Assembly: GCF_036898095.1 (NCBI RefSeq)
Contig: NC_090726.1
Location: 41,469,930 to 41,533,929, forward strand
Reading direction: 5' to 3'
DNA: 64,000 bases
Source: Palaemon carinicauda
Taxonomy: Eukaryota > Arthropoda > Malacostraca > Decapoda > Palaemonidae
In this document: positions 20,417 through 30,860 of the stretch, one piece after another
Layout of the letters: the number at the start of each line of letters is the position of its first letter
Position numbering within the stretch: position 1 is the stretch's first letter
The notes under the pieces: generated by a model
What the model saw: only the letters and a program-made list of their open reading frames with translations
Database searches by the model: none
What the model was told of the DNA's origin: nothing
Translations under genes and position numbers: made by a program

Positions 20417-21313
20417 CCCAGATTGCTGACTTCCTGTTACATCTAAGGAACGTAAGATCCCTTTCAGCTCCTACGATTAAGGGTTACAGAAGTATGTTGG
20501 CAGCGGTCTTCCGCCACAGAGGCTTGGATCTTTCCACCAACAAAGATCTACAGGACCTCCTTAGGTCTTTTAAGACCTCAAAGGAACGTCGGTTGTCCAC
20601 TCCAGGCTGGAATCTAGACGTGGTCCTAAGGTTCCTTATGTCATCAAGATTTGAACCTCTCCAATCAGCCTCTTTTAAGGACCTCACATTAAAAACTCTT
20701 TTCCTCGTGTGCTTGACAACAGCTAAAAGAGTAAGTGAGATCCACGCCTTCAGCAGGAACATAGTTTTCACATCTGAAACGGCTACATGTTCCTTGCAGC
20801 TCGGTTTTTTGCTAAAACGAGCTTCCTTCACGTCCTTGGCCTAAGTCGTTCGAGATCCCAAGCCTGTCCAACTTGGTGGGGGACGAACTGGAGAGAGTAC
20901 TTTGCCCAGTTAGAGCTCTTAGGTACTATCTAAAAAGGTCATAACCTTTACGAGGACAATCAGAAGCCTTATGGTGGGCTATCAAGAAGCCTTCTCTTCC
21001 AAGGTCTAAGAACTCAGTTTCTTACCTATTCAGGCTCCTGATTAGGGAAGCACATTCTCATCTGAAGGAAGAAGACCTTGCTTTGCTGAAGGTAAGGACA
21101 CATGAAGTGAGAGCTGTGGCTACTTCAGTGGCCCTCAAACAGAACCGTTCTCTGCAGAGTGTTATGGATGCAACCTATTGGAGAAGCAAGTCAGTGTTCG
21201 CATCATTCTATCTCAAAGATGTCCAGTCTCTTTACGAGAACTGCTACACCCTGGGACCATTCGTAGCAACGAATGCAGTAGTAGGCGGGGGCTCAGCCAC
21301 TACATTCCCATAA
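20155..21313 (+). pseudogene. Copy 2 tyrosine recombinase, frameshifted
   Basis: The start ATG corresponds to copy 1 'MAGR...'. The frame breaks near 20830 (after 'LQLGF') and a TAG occurs near 20941, then the C-terminal half is open from about 21083. Catalytic residues remain legible: Arg in 'TAKRVSEIHAF', 'THEVRAVATSV', 'ATYWRSKSV' and 'FASFYLKDV'. Two codons are missing in 'KEAARARR' relative to copies 1 and 5. Confidence 0.75.
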
Positions 21314-21709
21314 TCCCATAACCTTTTTAACCTTTCTCTTGAATACTTTTTATGGGTTGTACGGTTGGCTAAGAAGCCTTCCACATCCTTGTTGATTTGG
21401 CGGGTGGTCAATTCTTTCTTGAGAAGCGCCGAGGTCAAAGGTTGTGATGAGGTCCTTTAGTATGGGTTGCAGCCCTTTATACTTCAGCACCTAAGAGTCG
21501 TTCAGCATCCTAAGAGGACCGCTACGCTCAGTAAGAAAGACGTACTTAATAAAGGCAGAGTAATGGTTCAAGTCGTCTTCCTTACCAGGTACTTATTTAT
21601 TTTATGTTATTTTTGAATAACTAATAAAATAAAATACGGGATACTTAGCTTCTGTGTTAACATGTATGCTGGTCTCCACCCACCACCCTGGGTGTGAATC
21701 AGCTACATG

Positions 21710-22028
21710 ATTATCGGGTAAGATTAATATTGAAAAATGTTATTTTCATTAGTAAAATAAATTTTTGAATATACTTACCCGATAATCATGATTTAATTGA
21801 CCCACCCTTCCTCCCCATAGAGAACCAGTGGACCGAGGAAAAAATTGAGGTGGTGTTGACAAGAAGTACTAGAGTACCTGACCACAGATGGCGCTGTGGT
21901 GTTCACCCCCACCTGTATAGCGATCGCTGGCGTATCCCTACCGTAGATTTCTGTCGGCAACAGAGTTGACAGCTACATGATTATCGGGTAAGTATATTCA
22001 AAAATTTATTTTACTAATGAAAATAACA
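21710..22028 (+). repeat. Copy 2 ICR and right inverted terminal repeat
   Basis: 21710-21790 joins the complements of the left and right outer ends; about 21845-22028 is inverted relative to 15268-15447 and contains GCGATCGC. The end, 'gaaaataaca', is followed directly by the T-run that begins copy 3. Confidence 0.82.
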
Positions 22029-22402
22029 TTTTTCAATATTAAACTTAGCCGGTGATCATATAGCTGTCAGCTCTGCTGCCCGACAGAAAAACCTAAGGAC
22101 AAAATACGCCAGCGATCGCTATACAGGTGGGGGTGTACATCAACAGCGCCATCTGTCGAGCAGGTACTCAAGTACTCCATGTCAACACAGAACCAATTTT
22201 CTCTCTGTCGTGCCACTGGCAAGACCTACTAAAATACGCTGTTACTAACTGGATTTGTTTTCACAACTATTTGGTGAAGTACACTATTCTAGTTTTGAGC
22301 TTTCGCTATGCAGGGGTTTTATCTTCATCTCAAAACTTGAACTCGTTTTGGATAGATTTAATTATGGTGACTAAAAGAGTATGGACTCTCTTTCACTTTT
22401 AA

Positions 22403-23403
22403 ATGGCCGACCCTTCCCTTAGACGGAAGTGTGTTTAGGTTTTTAGTAATTTTGCTTAACACGTTAAACAAGACGCTAGAAGTATATTTTATATCTCTCC
22501 GCCTTTATTAGGCCTCTTCGATTAACTTTCCATTTATTATAAACATATAAAAAGAAATTTTTATGTTTTGTTTATTTGCGACCTTTCCTGATAGTAGGCG
22601 GTCTTAACTTGGAACCGAAGTTAATCAACGTTGAGCCCGTTATATCGTATTTAGCCTTTAAAGAATTTATAACTTTTTAAATTTAATGTTTTATGAAAGA
22701 ATTTCTTTGATAGTCTTCGTACTGTTTTCAAAGATGAACTAACGTTTAGACTACGCAGTTGTTGACATTCAGGACGTTCAACATGCGCTCTATCGTTACG
22801 ATAGAGAGAGATTGTATCACGGTTTCACTTTGCAGTAAGAGTAAATCGATTCTGACGTTTCGTTCATTCTTTCTTAACTTAAATAGTTTAAATTCTAAAT
22901 TAAAGGAACTTTTTATTTGGAAAACCTTTCAGTTTTTTCCTTTAGCCATATAACATGTTTTTTTGACGATATATAATTGGGCTCTTCTCTCAGGTGCGAA
23001 ATCAAGAGAGAAAGAGAGAGATAGATAGAGACGGAGGGAGAGAGAGGAAAAAAATAAACGTTCCGTTCAAGCGGGTAACGTTGTTCTCGTGTCACTCTCC
23101 TCCCTAGTCGCTGTACGGGGAAGAAGGTAAAACGTTTCTAGGGTTTTATTCTTGTCCCCAGGCTATGTGCGGTGAGAGATTGTAAACGTAGTTTAATTGA
23201 ACTAGTGTTTAGTCTCTTTCCCAGCCACTGAATTCTTTATCCTTATATGTTTTCTGTTTTTGCTAGTATTAATGAGCTGCATTATACGACTTTTCGCAAT
23301 TACTACCTTTTAATGAAGGGTAGAATTGCGTGTTTCAGATAGAAATCAGTAAAAGTTTCGATTTCAGTGAAATAAGTGCAAAACAGAAAATCGAAGTGAT
23401 AAA
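22403..23403 (+). other. Copy 3 ORF1 start and AT-rich intron-like block
   Basis: 'MADPSLRRKC' is followed after the Cys codon by 'gtgtttaggtttttag' and ~1 kb of AT-rich DNA closely matching the same block in copies 2 and 4, including a GA-rich stretch (23005-23047) and an acceptor-like 'gtgtttcag' at about 23330-23338. Confidence 0.55.
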
Positions 23404-24224
23404 GTGATATGCGCAAAGTGTTACAGTGTTGCGTCCGAGGGTTCGTCTGTTCGTGCCTGTCGTTCACCTAGTCCGGGACCTCTTGCAAGCTCCCAAGCCC
23501 AGGGGAGAAGTAATGTCGAACGACTTATGGGTTCGTCAGGCCTTGATCAACGAACAGACGTTTCCCTCCGTGGTTTCGGGCATATCTACCCAAGATCGCC
23601 CCACCCACACAAAGACGAGAGAGCCCATTTACTTCTCGTCTGCGGAAGAGGTTTCTCGTAAGAAACCATGGACCAAGGTCTCGCAGCTTATTAAGTGCAA
23701 GTCGGTCCCTTCCGCGCAAGTCCAACGGCCCAGTTGTAGCCACTGGGTCAGTTCGGACTCGCTGCAGTCTTCCGACGACTGCTCACCTCCTTAGAGAGGC
23801 AAAGCGGTACCGCAACAGGCAGTAACTCCGTCTGTTGCCGCACCAGCTGTTGTAGACCCTGAGTGGTCTTTGCTGCAGTCTATGCAGACTCAGTTAGCTG
23901 CTGTTATGCAGGAGTATCGTGCGGAGAAGGTTGACGCTGCACCCGTTAGCCTACAACCTACCACGGTTGTGCGCCCAGCAGACGCTGAGGCTGCCTGCTC
24001 CCACACTCCAGCTGTGAGAGCTCCTCCACCCATGCGCAGTCGACCCTGCCAGACGCATGCTGACGTTCACAGACGCACGGAACCCTCCGTTGATGTTCGT
24101 GTGCTACCACAACAACAGGAGGGTGGAGTTAAGCTGCCGTGTTTTGACGCGGTGCGTCAACCTCCGCATTCTAGAGTTGTTTTGACTGCTCAGTATAGAC
24201 AGTCAAAGTAGTCTCGAGTGAACA

Positions 24225-24554
24225 CTGTATGTCCTCACGCTCCCGTTGTGGTTGACAGTTCAGTTGTTGACAGTTCACAGTCTATCAAGCAGTTACATGA
24301 CGTTGCCTTCTGGTCTGCTACTAATGCACCAGTGCTGTATGTCCTCATGCACCTGTTGTGGTTGACAGTTCAGTTTTTGACAGTTCACAGACTGTCAAGC
24401 AGTTACATGACGTTGCCTTCTGGTCTGCTACTAATGCACCAGTGCTGTATGTCCTCACGCACCTGTTGTGGTTGACAGTTCAATTTTTGACAGTTCACAG
24501 ACTGTCAAGCAGTTACATAACGTTGCCTTCTGGTCTGCTGCTAATGCACCAGTG
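24225..24554 (+). repeat. Three tandem copies of a 110-bp unit in copy 3 gag
   Basis: Units start at 24225, 24335 and 24445 and are almost identical ('ctgtatgtcctca' to 'aatgcaccagtg'). Each contains the 'gttgacagttca' motif twice or thrice. Copy 4 has a related pair near 47800-47960. Confidence 0.8.
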
Positions 24555-24894
24555 AGACCCTCACTGAGATAACCTAGCTTTTCTCGGACAAGGTTCCTGT
24601 AGATGAGAAAGTGCTGTTCTCCCTCCTACTGATATTCCTTTGAGGACTCTATCATTTGGAGAGGAGCCTTAAGCTGCTTAGCCTCCTATGGACTTTAATT
24701 AAATCATGATGATTTTTTAAGGATCTTCGTCCGGATCTTGTAACTGCTGCTCCTCGTTCGCCTAACGTCAGAACTTACACTAGGCCTAGCTACTTCGAAG
24801 CCGTTGTTGTTAAGCTAGTGCTCTCTCGCTCTCCTAGAGAGCGTTACGTTGGCTAGGCGACTGGTTTTTGCACCAGGAGGAGTTTTAGGGATAC

Positions 24895-24899
24895 AGCCT
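24895..24899. repeat. Gypsy target site duplication AGCCT (left copy)
   Basis: AGCCT directly precedes the element and is repeated at 29967-29971 directly after it. Removing the element and one AGCCT restores the gag core seen in copy 1 near 8520. Confidence 0.85.
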
Positions 24900-25208
24900 T
24901 ATAAGATATGGGTGCTTAGGTAGGAAGTTCTATTAACCATAATAATTACCTGGAACAGAGATGTATAATAATTAGTAATTATTTCTCAGCTGATCTCATC
25001 TTCGTCGCTGTATGCTTGATGGATAATAATACGTTGGTATTAATAAAATACGTCTTTAATGTATAAAAGACTACATTATGAACTTCTCTTTGTGACAGCT
25101 GACTCTCAAGTGTATATGGAGCGTCTTATTCATACAATATGATGCAATGTTGTGCAATACCTGAAACACTTGAAATAATATAGTACATTGTTACAATAAT
25201 ACATAACA
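24900..25208 (-). repeat. Gypsy 3' LTR
   Basis: 309 bp, starting TGTTATG and ending CTTATA on the minus strand. It matches the 5' LTR at 29658-29966 with no difference that I could see. Confidence 0.93.
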
Positions 25209-25222
25209 GTCTCCTCCCCCTT
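25209..25222 (-). other. Gypsy polypurine tract
   Basis: Minus strand reads AAGGGGGAGGAGAC immediately before the 3' LTR, the expected primer for plus-strand DNA synthesis. Confidence 0.85.
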
Positions 25223-25243
25223 AACTTGACATTGTAAAAATAT

Positions 25244-28200
25244 TCATAAATCTAATCTCTCAGGGGGCTTTCCTCTGTTAATTCTATTAGGAAGCACTTT
25301 AACCTCATCTTGTACTGGTACATGAATTGGTTCTGAATCTACATTGGATGTTGGACCATCTTGGTTAATACTTGACTCATTTGATCTAACAACTTCTTTA
25401 AGTTTCTCATCTCTAACATTCACATGCTCTACTGTCTTTCTGTTTAACGGCTGTAATTGATCAACATGACGTTTTACAACATTATCACCAACACGAACAT
25501 CATAATGTAAATTTCCTATCTCTCTTACAATCTCTCCTGGTACCCACTTCTCTGGAGTGTTGTACGATCTTACCATGACATCAGACAAAGGTAAAAAATG
25601 TCTTACATTAGGAAGCTTTGCTATTTGTTTATACCCTTTATCTTCTAAATCACTTTGCAAACTTGGATACAACAAATCTAACTTACACCTTATCCTCCTT
25701 CCCATCAACAAATTTGAGGGTGCCACGCCTGTTGTGCTGTGCGGCGTTGTTCTATAAGACAATAAAAATTTTGACACATGCAAAAATATATTACTTGAAT
25801 TTGCTCTTCTACACTTCATATTGTGCTTAAATGTTTGGACAAATCTTTCAGCCTCTCCATTAGTAGATGGATGATATGTAGCTGAAAATGTATGCTTTAT
25901 ACCATTGACATTACAAAATTCTTTAAACTCTTGTGAGGTAAATTGTGGACCATTATCTGTAACAATTCTTTCTGGAATACCATGCGTTGAAAAAATTTGC
26001 ATTAACTCTTTTATTGTGGCGTAAGACGTTGTCGTCTTCATTGGGATAATTTCTGGCCACTTACTGTAAGCATCTACTACTATCAAAAACAAATAATTCA
26101 AAAAAGGACCTGCAAAATCTATATGCACTCGTTGCCATGGATACCTGGGTAACTCCCACGGGTGCATTCTAGCAAATTGAGGATTGTTTTGTTGCATAAC
26201 ACAATTCATACAATTCTTTATATAACATTCCACATCTTTATCTACACCTGGCCACCATACAAAAGTTCTCGCAATTGACTTTGATCTTACAATACCTTGG
26301 TGATCAGCATGTATTTCAGACAAAACCTTATTTCTCAGTGAATTAGGAATAACTACCCTGGAACCTCTCATCACTATTCCTTGTGTCACACTCAGTTCAT
26401 ACCATATATCCTTATACGGTTTACAATTTTCCTCTTTTCCACATAAGTCCCTACCTGTCATTAAACTCTCCAAAACCTTACTAAGTACTGGGTCTTGCTT
26501 GGTACTGTGTGCTACATCTTTTGCAGTTATTGGTACATTGTAAACTGAAATTAACAGAACACTGTCATCATACTCTTCTGGAGCTTTGTCTACGGGTAAT
26601 CTGGATAAAGCATCTGCATTACCCATATTTGATGTTGGACGGTATTCTATATCATAGTGGTACGCTGCTAACGTAACTGCCCAACGTTGTAGTCTTGCAG
26701 CTACCAACGTAGGTAAACTTGCTTTTGGACCCAATATTGCTAATAAAGGTTTATGATCTGTAACAAGTGTGAACTTTTTCCTACCATAAAGATACATATG
26801 GAATTTTTTAACCCCATAAACTAATGCTAAACCTTCCTTTTCTATTTGAGAGTAATTCCTTTCTGCCTTGTTCAATACTCTAGAAGTGAATGCAATTGGT
26901 TTTTCTGTTCCATCTGGCATTACATGAGATAATACTGCACCTAAACCTATGTTTGATGCATCACAAACTAATTTAACTGGTAAATCCATTCGATAATGTA
27001 CTAAGAATGTAGGTGATGTTATTTCCTGCTTGATTCTTTCAAAAGATTCCTGACACTCTTTTGTCCACTTCCATTCTACACCCTTATTCAACAGATTATA
27101 CAATGGATGTGCAATTGTAGACAAATTCTGAATGAAATTCCCATAAAATGTTACTAAACCTAGAAATGATTGTAATTCCTTAACATTTTCTGGCACTTTT
27201 GTTGATTGTACAGCTTTAATCTTCTCTTTAGTTTTGTGAATACCCTTGCCATTTATTACAAAACCTAAGTATTCCACTGAATCAACTTCTAAAATACATT
27301 TGTTCTTATTTACTCTAATATTATGTTCCTTCAACTTCTTCAGAACTGTTCGCAATCTCTCTCTATGTTCTCTTGTGTCTTTACCCGCAATTAAAATATC
27401 ATCTATAAAAATGAATACTCCTTGCATTCCTGAAAAAATCTTATCCATAGTTTGTTGCCATATAGCTGGACTACTTGCAACTCCATAAGGTAATCTCTTT
27501 GGCCTAAACAAACCTAAGGATGTATTTACTGTACATAATTCTTGTGAAGTTTCATCCATGGGAAGCTGTTGAAATGCTTGTCTTAAATCTAATTTAGAAA
27601 AAACACTGCATCCTGACATAGTTGCAAACATGTCTTTCGGATTTGGTAAGGGATGTTGAGCTACTTGCAGTTGTGGATTTAACGTTACTTTGTAATCTCC
27701 ACACAACCTAACCTGTCCACTTTCCTTCACAATAGGAACTAATGGTGTAGCCCAATCTGAATATGTGACCTTTTCCCAAGAACCTTCACTTTCTAATCTC
27801 TTGATTTCTGTTTCAACTGCACTTTTCAATGCATATGGTACTGGTCTCGGAGCAAAAAATCTAGGAGAACTGTCAGGTTTCAAAACTAAAATTGCCTTTG
27901 CGTTCTTTACTGTACCTATTTTATCTTCAAATACGTCTTGAAACTCTGATAGGATATCATTCATAGACATTTCATTTTTGTTTTCATCTTGTCTACCTGC
28001 AACCTTCAAAATACTAGGCCAATCTAACTTCAAATACTGTAGCCAATCTAAACCTAGCAAAGTTTGTCCATTACCTTTTACTACTGTTAATGGCATTCTC
28101 TCTAATTTCTGTTCTTTGTACTGTACTTCTACGTTCGAAACACCTATTACCTGAATATCAAAACCATTATAACCTTTCAAAACTCTATTTGTACCTTCTA

Positions 28201-29284
28201 ATAACAAATTAGGAATGCCTTTAGCCATTTTCTCAGACATAATTGATACATCGGCTGCTGTGTCAACTTGCATCAAAATTGGTTTACCATTTATGATTAC
28301 TTCTACCATGATATGTTTCTTTGCACCTTTATTGACTGAATTTATGTGAAACGCAAAATCAGTTTCTGAACTAACCTGATTATCATGAACATTTTCCTCA
28401 TTATTCTCTTGACCCATAGTATCAACTGTAGCATTTATTTTCTTTGCGTACTGTTTAGGAAATCTACAAGCAGTTGCAAAATGACCTAGCTTTCTGCAAT
28501 TCTGGCATGTCTGTCCAGTAGCAGGGCATTTCCTTGCTTCGTATGCAAGATGATCAGTTTTACCACACCTAAAACACTTGGGTTTTTCCTGTTGTTTCTG
28601 TGTATAAGCCTGATTCTGATATCTATGAACATTAGTGTTAGGCACTTTTCTATGACTAGGCTTTGTCATATTTCTTCTCTGATTCTCATTGGTTTTCCAC
28701 TTAGAACCTACTGTATTAATTTTAGAATTTTCCATTCTATTGCTTGTAGAACTACCTATTATGTTACTTTGCCTATTTGATGTTTCTAAAGCTCTGCCTG
28801 TTATCAATACCTTTTCTAATGTTAAATCTTTATCTTGCAATAATTTCTTTCTTAGCTCTTCTGATGTGCAATGTGCAATTACTTGATCTATGATAACATT
28901 CTCTAACTCTAGAAATTCACATGAAACAGCTAAATTCTTTAGTCTAGTCACAAATGCATCTAAACTTTCATTTTCTTTCTGATAAGCCTGCGCTGAAAAC
29001 TGGTATCTTTCAAAAAATTTATTGACTTGAGGAGCAAAATATGTGGTAAGAGCCTTAATTGCAGCTTCACTTGTGTCATCTGTAGGCTGCAAAGTCTTAA
29101 ATACTTCCCGAACTTCCCTACCTGCTGTATGAAGTAATAATGCCTTCTTTTGTGCATCCTTCATGTTCCCTAATGCTTCTAAATAAATCTTAAATTCCTC
29201 ACACCACTGTTGCCATCGTGTTGCAACAGAATTAGGCTCAGCAGTGACGCTAAAAGCTTGAGGTGCTTCGATGTTAAAAGGCAT
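25244..29284 (-). CDS. Gypsy gag-pol polyprotein, intact
   Basis: 1346 residues in one frame. A gag region (1-230) is followed by two CCHC-type zinc knuckles (about 235-268, 'CFRCGKTDHLAYEARKC' and 'CQNCRKLGHFATAC'). An aspartic protease with 'VDTAADVSIM' (about 338-347) precedes a reverse transcriptase with 'FIDDIL' (about 628), an RNase H ('VCDASNIGLGAVL', about 775-787), an HHCC integrase zinc domain (about 991-1028), and the integrase core: Asp in 'HIDFAGPF', Asp in 'TDNGPQF' and Glu in 'NGEAER', the last two 35 residues apart. All catalytic motifs are present. By its motifs it resembles the Mag/K02A2.6-like group, which is an inference. Gag and pol are fused without a frameshift. No env. 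Confidence 0.95.
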   Translation of the reverse strand: MPFNIEAPQAFSVTAEPNSVATRWQQWCEEFKIYLEALGNMKDAQKKALLLHTAGREVREVFKTLQPTDDTSEAAIKALTTYFAPQVNKFFERYQFSAQAYQKENESLDAFVTRLKNLAVSCEFLELENVIIDQVIAHCTSEELRKKLLQDKDLTLEKVLITGRALETSNRQSNIIGSSTSNRMENSKINTVGSKWKTNENQRRNMTKPSHRKVPNTNVHRYQNQAYTQKQQEKPKCFRCGKTDHLAYEARKCPATGQTCQNCRKLGHFATACRFPKQYAKKINATVDTMGQENNEENVHDNQVSSETDFAFHINSVNKGAKKHIMVEVIINGKPILMQVDTAADVSIMSEKMAKGIPNLLLEGTNRVLKGYNGFDIQVIGVSNVEVQYKEQKLERMPLTVVKGNGQTLLGLDWLQYLKLDWPSILKVAGRQDENKNEMSMNDILSEFQDVFEDKIGTVKNAKAILVLKPDSSPRFFAPRPVPYALKSAVETEIKRLESEGSWEKVTYSDWATPLVPIVKESGQVRLCGDYKVTLNPQLQVAQHPLPNPKDMFATMSGCSVFSKLDLRQAFQQLPMDETSQELCTVNTSLGLFRPKRLPYGVASSPAIWQQTMDKIFSGMQGVFIFIDDILIAGKDTREHRERLRTVLKKLKEHNIRVNKNKCILEVDSVEYLGFVINGKGIHKTKEKIKAVQSTKVPENVKELQSFLGLVTFYGNFIQNLSTIAHPLYNLLNKGVEWKWTKECQESFERIKQEITSPTFLVHYRMDLPVKLVCDASNIGLGAVLSHVMPDGTEKPIAFTSRVLNKAERNYSQIEKEGLALVYGVKKFHMYLYGRKKFTLVTDHKPLLAILGPKASLPTLVAARLQRWAVTLAAYHYDIEYRPTSNMGNADALSRLPVDKAPEEYDDSVLLISVYNVPITAKDVAHSTKQDPVLSKVLESLMTGRDLCGKEENCKPYKDIWYELSVTQGIVMRGSRVVIPNSLRNKVLSEIHADHQGIVRSKSIARTFVWWPGVDKDVECYIKNCMNCVMQQNNPQFARMHPWELPRYPWQRVHIDFAGPFLNYLFLIVVDAYSKWPEIIPMKTTTSYATIKELMQIFSTHGIPERIVTDNGPQFTSQEFKEFCNVNGIKHTFSATYHPSTNGEAERFVQTFKHNMKCRRANSSNIFLHVSKFLLSYRTTPHSTTGVAPSNLLMGRRIRCKLDLLYPSLQSDLEDKGYKQIAKLPNVRHFLPLSDVMVRSYNTPEKWVPGEIVREIGNLHYDVRVGDNVVKRHVDQLQPLNRKTVEHVNVRDEKLKEVVRSNESSINQDGPTSNVDSEPIHVPVQDEVKVLPNRINRGKPPERLDL

Positions 29285-29530
29285 TTTGTTTGCTTACCTT
29301 GTGGTAGGTTAAGTTGCAGTCACAAGTATACTTCCTACCTACCCAACTTAAAATTTCACCCTTTTGTGTATTTGATGAAATTCCTATTCTGCTGCTGGTA
29401 AAATCTTCATTGGGCGATTTTACTCTTGATTTCCAATGTAAGAAGACCTTCTCTTGTGCTGGCCGTCTTTGTACAAAGGATCCAATGCTTCTCCCTGCTT
29501 GCTTCTCCCTGCTTGTCCGTCGTCCTCAAA

Positions 29531-29544
29531 CTTCGGTCGCCAAA
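29531..29544 (-). other. Gypsy primer-binding site
   Basis: Minus strand reads TTTGGCGACCGAAG just inside the LTR sequence. TGGCGACCG begins like PBS sequences complementary to a tRNA 3' end (TGGCGACC is used by some insect elements, tRNA-Arg type). Confidence 0.65.
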
Positions 29545-29657
29545 TATAAGATATGGGTGCTTAGGTAGGAAGTTCTATTAACCATAATAATTACCTGGAA
29601 CAGAGATGTATAATAATTAGTAATTATTTCTCAGCTGATCTCATCTTCGTCGCCAAA
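29545..29657 (-). repeat. Extra 113-bp partial LTR next to the 5' LTR
   Basis: It is identical by eye to the first 113 bases (plus-strand order) of the full LTR, i.e. the 3' part on the element's strand, so 'ccaaatataag' occurs at 29540 and again at 29653. It lies between the PBS and the complete 5' LTR. The 3' LTR lacks it. Confidence 0.88.
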
Positions 29658-29966
29658 TATAAGATATGGGTGCTTAGGTAGGAAGTTCTATTAACCATAA
29701 TAATTACCTGGAACAGAGATGTATAATAATTAGTAATTATTTCTCAGCTGATCTCATCTTCGTCGCTGTATGCTTGATGGATAATAATACGTTGGTATTA
29801 ATAAAATACGTCTTTAATGTATAAAAGACTACATTATGAACTTCTCTTTGTGACAGCTGACTCTCAAGTGTATATGGAGCGTCTTATTCATACAATATGA
29901 TGCAATGTTGTGCAATACCTGAAACACTTGAAATAATATAGTACATTGTTACAATAATACATAACA
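29658..29966 (-). repeat. Gypsy 5' LTR
   Basis: 309 bp, TGTTATG...CTTATA on the minus strand, followed on the plus strand by the AGCCT target duplication at 29967-29971. Confidence 0.93.
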
Positions 29967-30860
29967 AGCCTTTGATTTCCCTTCTTTTAAACTGGCTTAT
30001 AGAGCGAGAGTCTGATAGGACACGAGAGAAGTTCTCGGCTTGGGAGTTCATGCCTCTGCCCAGATAGACTTCTCAATTCTGGTAGACTCGCCCTGGCGCC
30101 TAGCCAGGAGACGCTCCAAGTTGTTTACAGGTCAACTTCTCAACTTTTGCGAGCCTTTGAAGTTTTGCTGTTCTATTATGTCACACATAACAAGGCTTCC
30201 AGGGATGGTAAATGGTTCCGCCTCAGTCGCTAACCCCGTGTGTTGCCACACCTGCTCCCGTAGACCCTAAATAGGCTTTGCTGCAAGTCATGCAGTCCAA
30301 GCTTGTGTCCTTGATAGAGGACTTTAATACGGAGAAGAACCTTCTGGCCAACAACCTTCCAACCGGTGGGTTGTGCGCCCTGTTGACGCTGAGGTATCCT
30401 ACTCGCGTCTGCCAGTTGAGGTGGTTCCTCCACCGATGCGACCCAGTGTGGGTTGCCAGTCGCACGTTGACGTTAAGCGACGCTCGGAGGTGGTTGTTGA
30501 CGTTCAGTGTCACTAGGAAGACGTTCAACAACCAGCAGAGGTGACTTGTTGTGACGCAGTGCGTCAACCTCAGCAACCCGGTAGGGTGTTGACTGCACAA
30601 CCCAGACAGTCTAGACAGTTTCGGGTTGACGCTGTACTTCCTCGCGCACCCATGGTTGTTGACAGTTCACAGACTGTGCAGCAGTGCCATGATATTGCGT
30701 CCGGCTCCGTCACGCATCCACCAGTGCGACCGGATTCAGCGAGTCAGACGTTGCCCACTCCGTTGCCGTTTCCTCATCAGTTTCGGATGAGGAACCCTCT
30801 GATGAGGACGTTGCTGAACAAGACGATCAACCCCCAGCCCTGCTATCCATCCAGAAGATG
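29967..30860 (+). pseudogene. Copy 3 ORF1 remnant after the Gypsy insertion; gag chimera
   Basis: It resumes the gag core ('GVHASAQIDFS' corresponds to copy 1 'GVPASAQGDFS') and stops matching near 30180. From about 30215 a second gag N-terminal-like segment begins, ending in the acidic 'SDEEPSDEDVAE' stretch. The last bases ('ccagccctgctatccatccag') lead straight into RT. Copy 4 has the identical transition. Confidence 0.65.

Larger units (their letters stand above)
15268..22028 (+). mobile_element. DIRS1-like retrotransposon, copy 2 (subfamily B), defective
   Basis: Left ITR 15268-15447, ICR 21710-21790 and right ITR about 21845-22028 follow the copy 1 plan. ORF1 begins at ATG 15643 but soon enters a 0.9-kb AT-rich block. 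Gag sequence resumes near 16628, carries expanded 21/42-bp repeats and a SINE, and has lost its core. It then jumps near 18995 directly into RT at the 'DD' of the YxDD box. RNase H, methyltransferase-like and recombinase regions follow with frameshifts. The right end abuts copy 3 without any extra base. Confidence 0.88.
23404..24899 (+). pseudogene. Copy 3 ORF1 remnant, first gag segment, before the Gypsy insertion
   Basis: Gag similarity to copy 1 ORF1 runs through 'VRACRSPSPGPLASSQAQGRS' pieces, then a Gln/Val-rich region. A 110-bp unit is repeated three times (24225-24554); since 110 is not a multiple of three, each repeat changes the frame. After 24600 the gag core begins ('tatggactttaattaa' region) and is cut at 24899 by the retrotransposon. 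Confidence 0.65.
24900..29966 (-). mobile_element. Ty3/Gypsy LTR retrotransposon, full length and young
   Basis: Two 309-bp LTRs (24900-25208 and 29658-29966) appear identical by eye and flank one gag-pol frame on the minus strand. A primer-binding site (29531-29544), a purine tract (25209-25222) and a 5-bp target duplication AGCCT complete the structure. There is an extra 113-bp piece of LTR at 29545-29657. No envelope gene is present. The element sits in the gag region of DIRS copy 3. Confidence 0.95.

Noticed and set aside
24900..29966. Endogenous retrovirus with envelope
   Set aside because: No envelope frame exists between the integrase end (25244) and the 3' LTR (25208).
30040..30600. 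Antisense frames near the DIRS gag remnant
   Set aside because: They are complementary shadows of the degraded gag and are not shared with copies 2 and 4.
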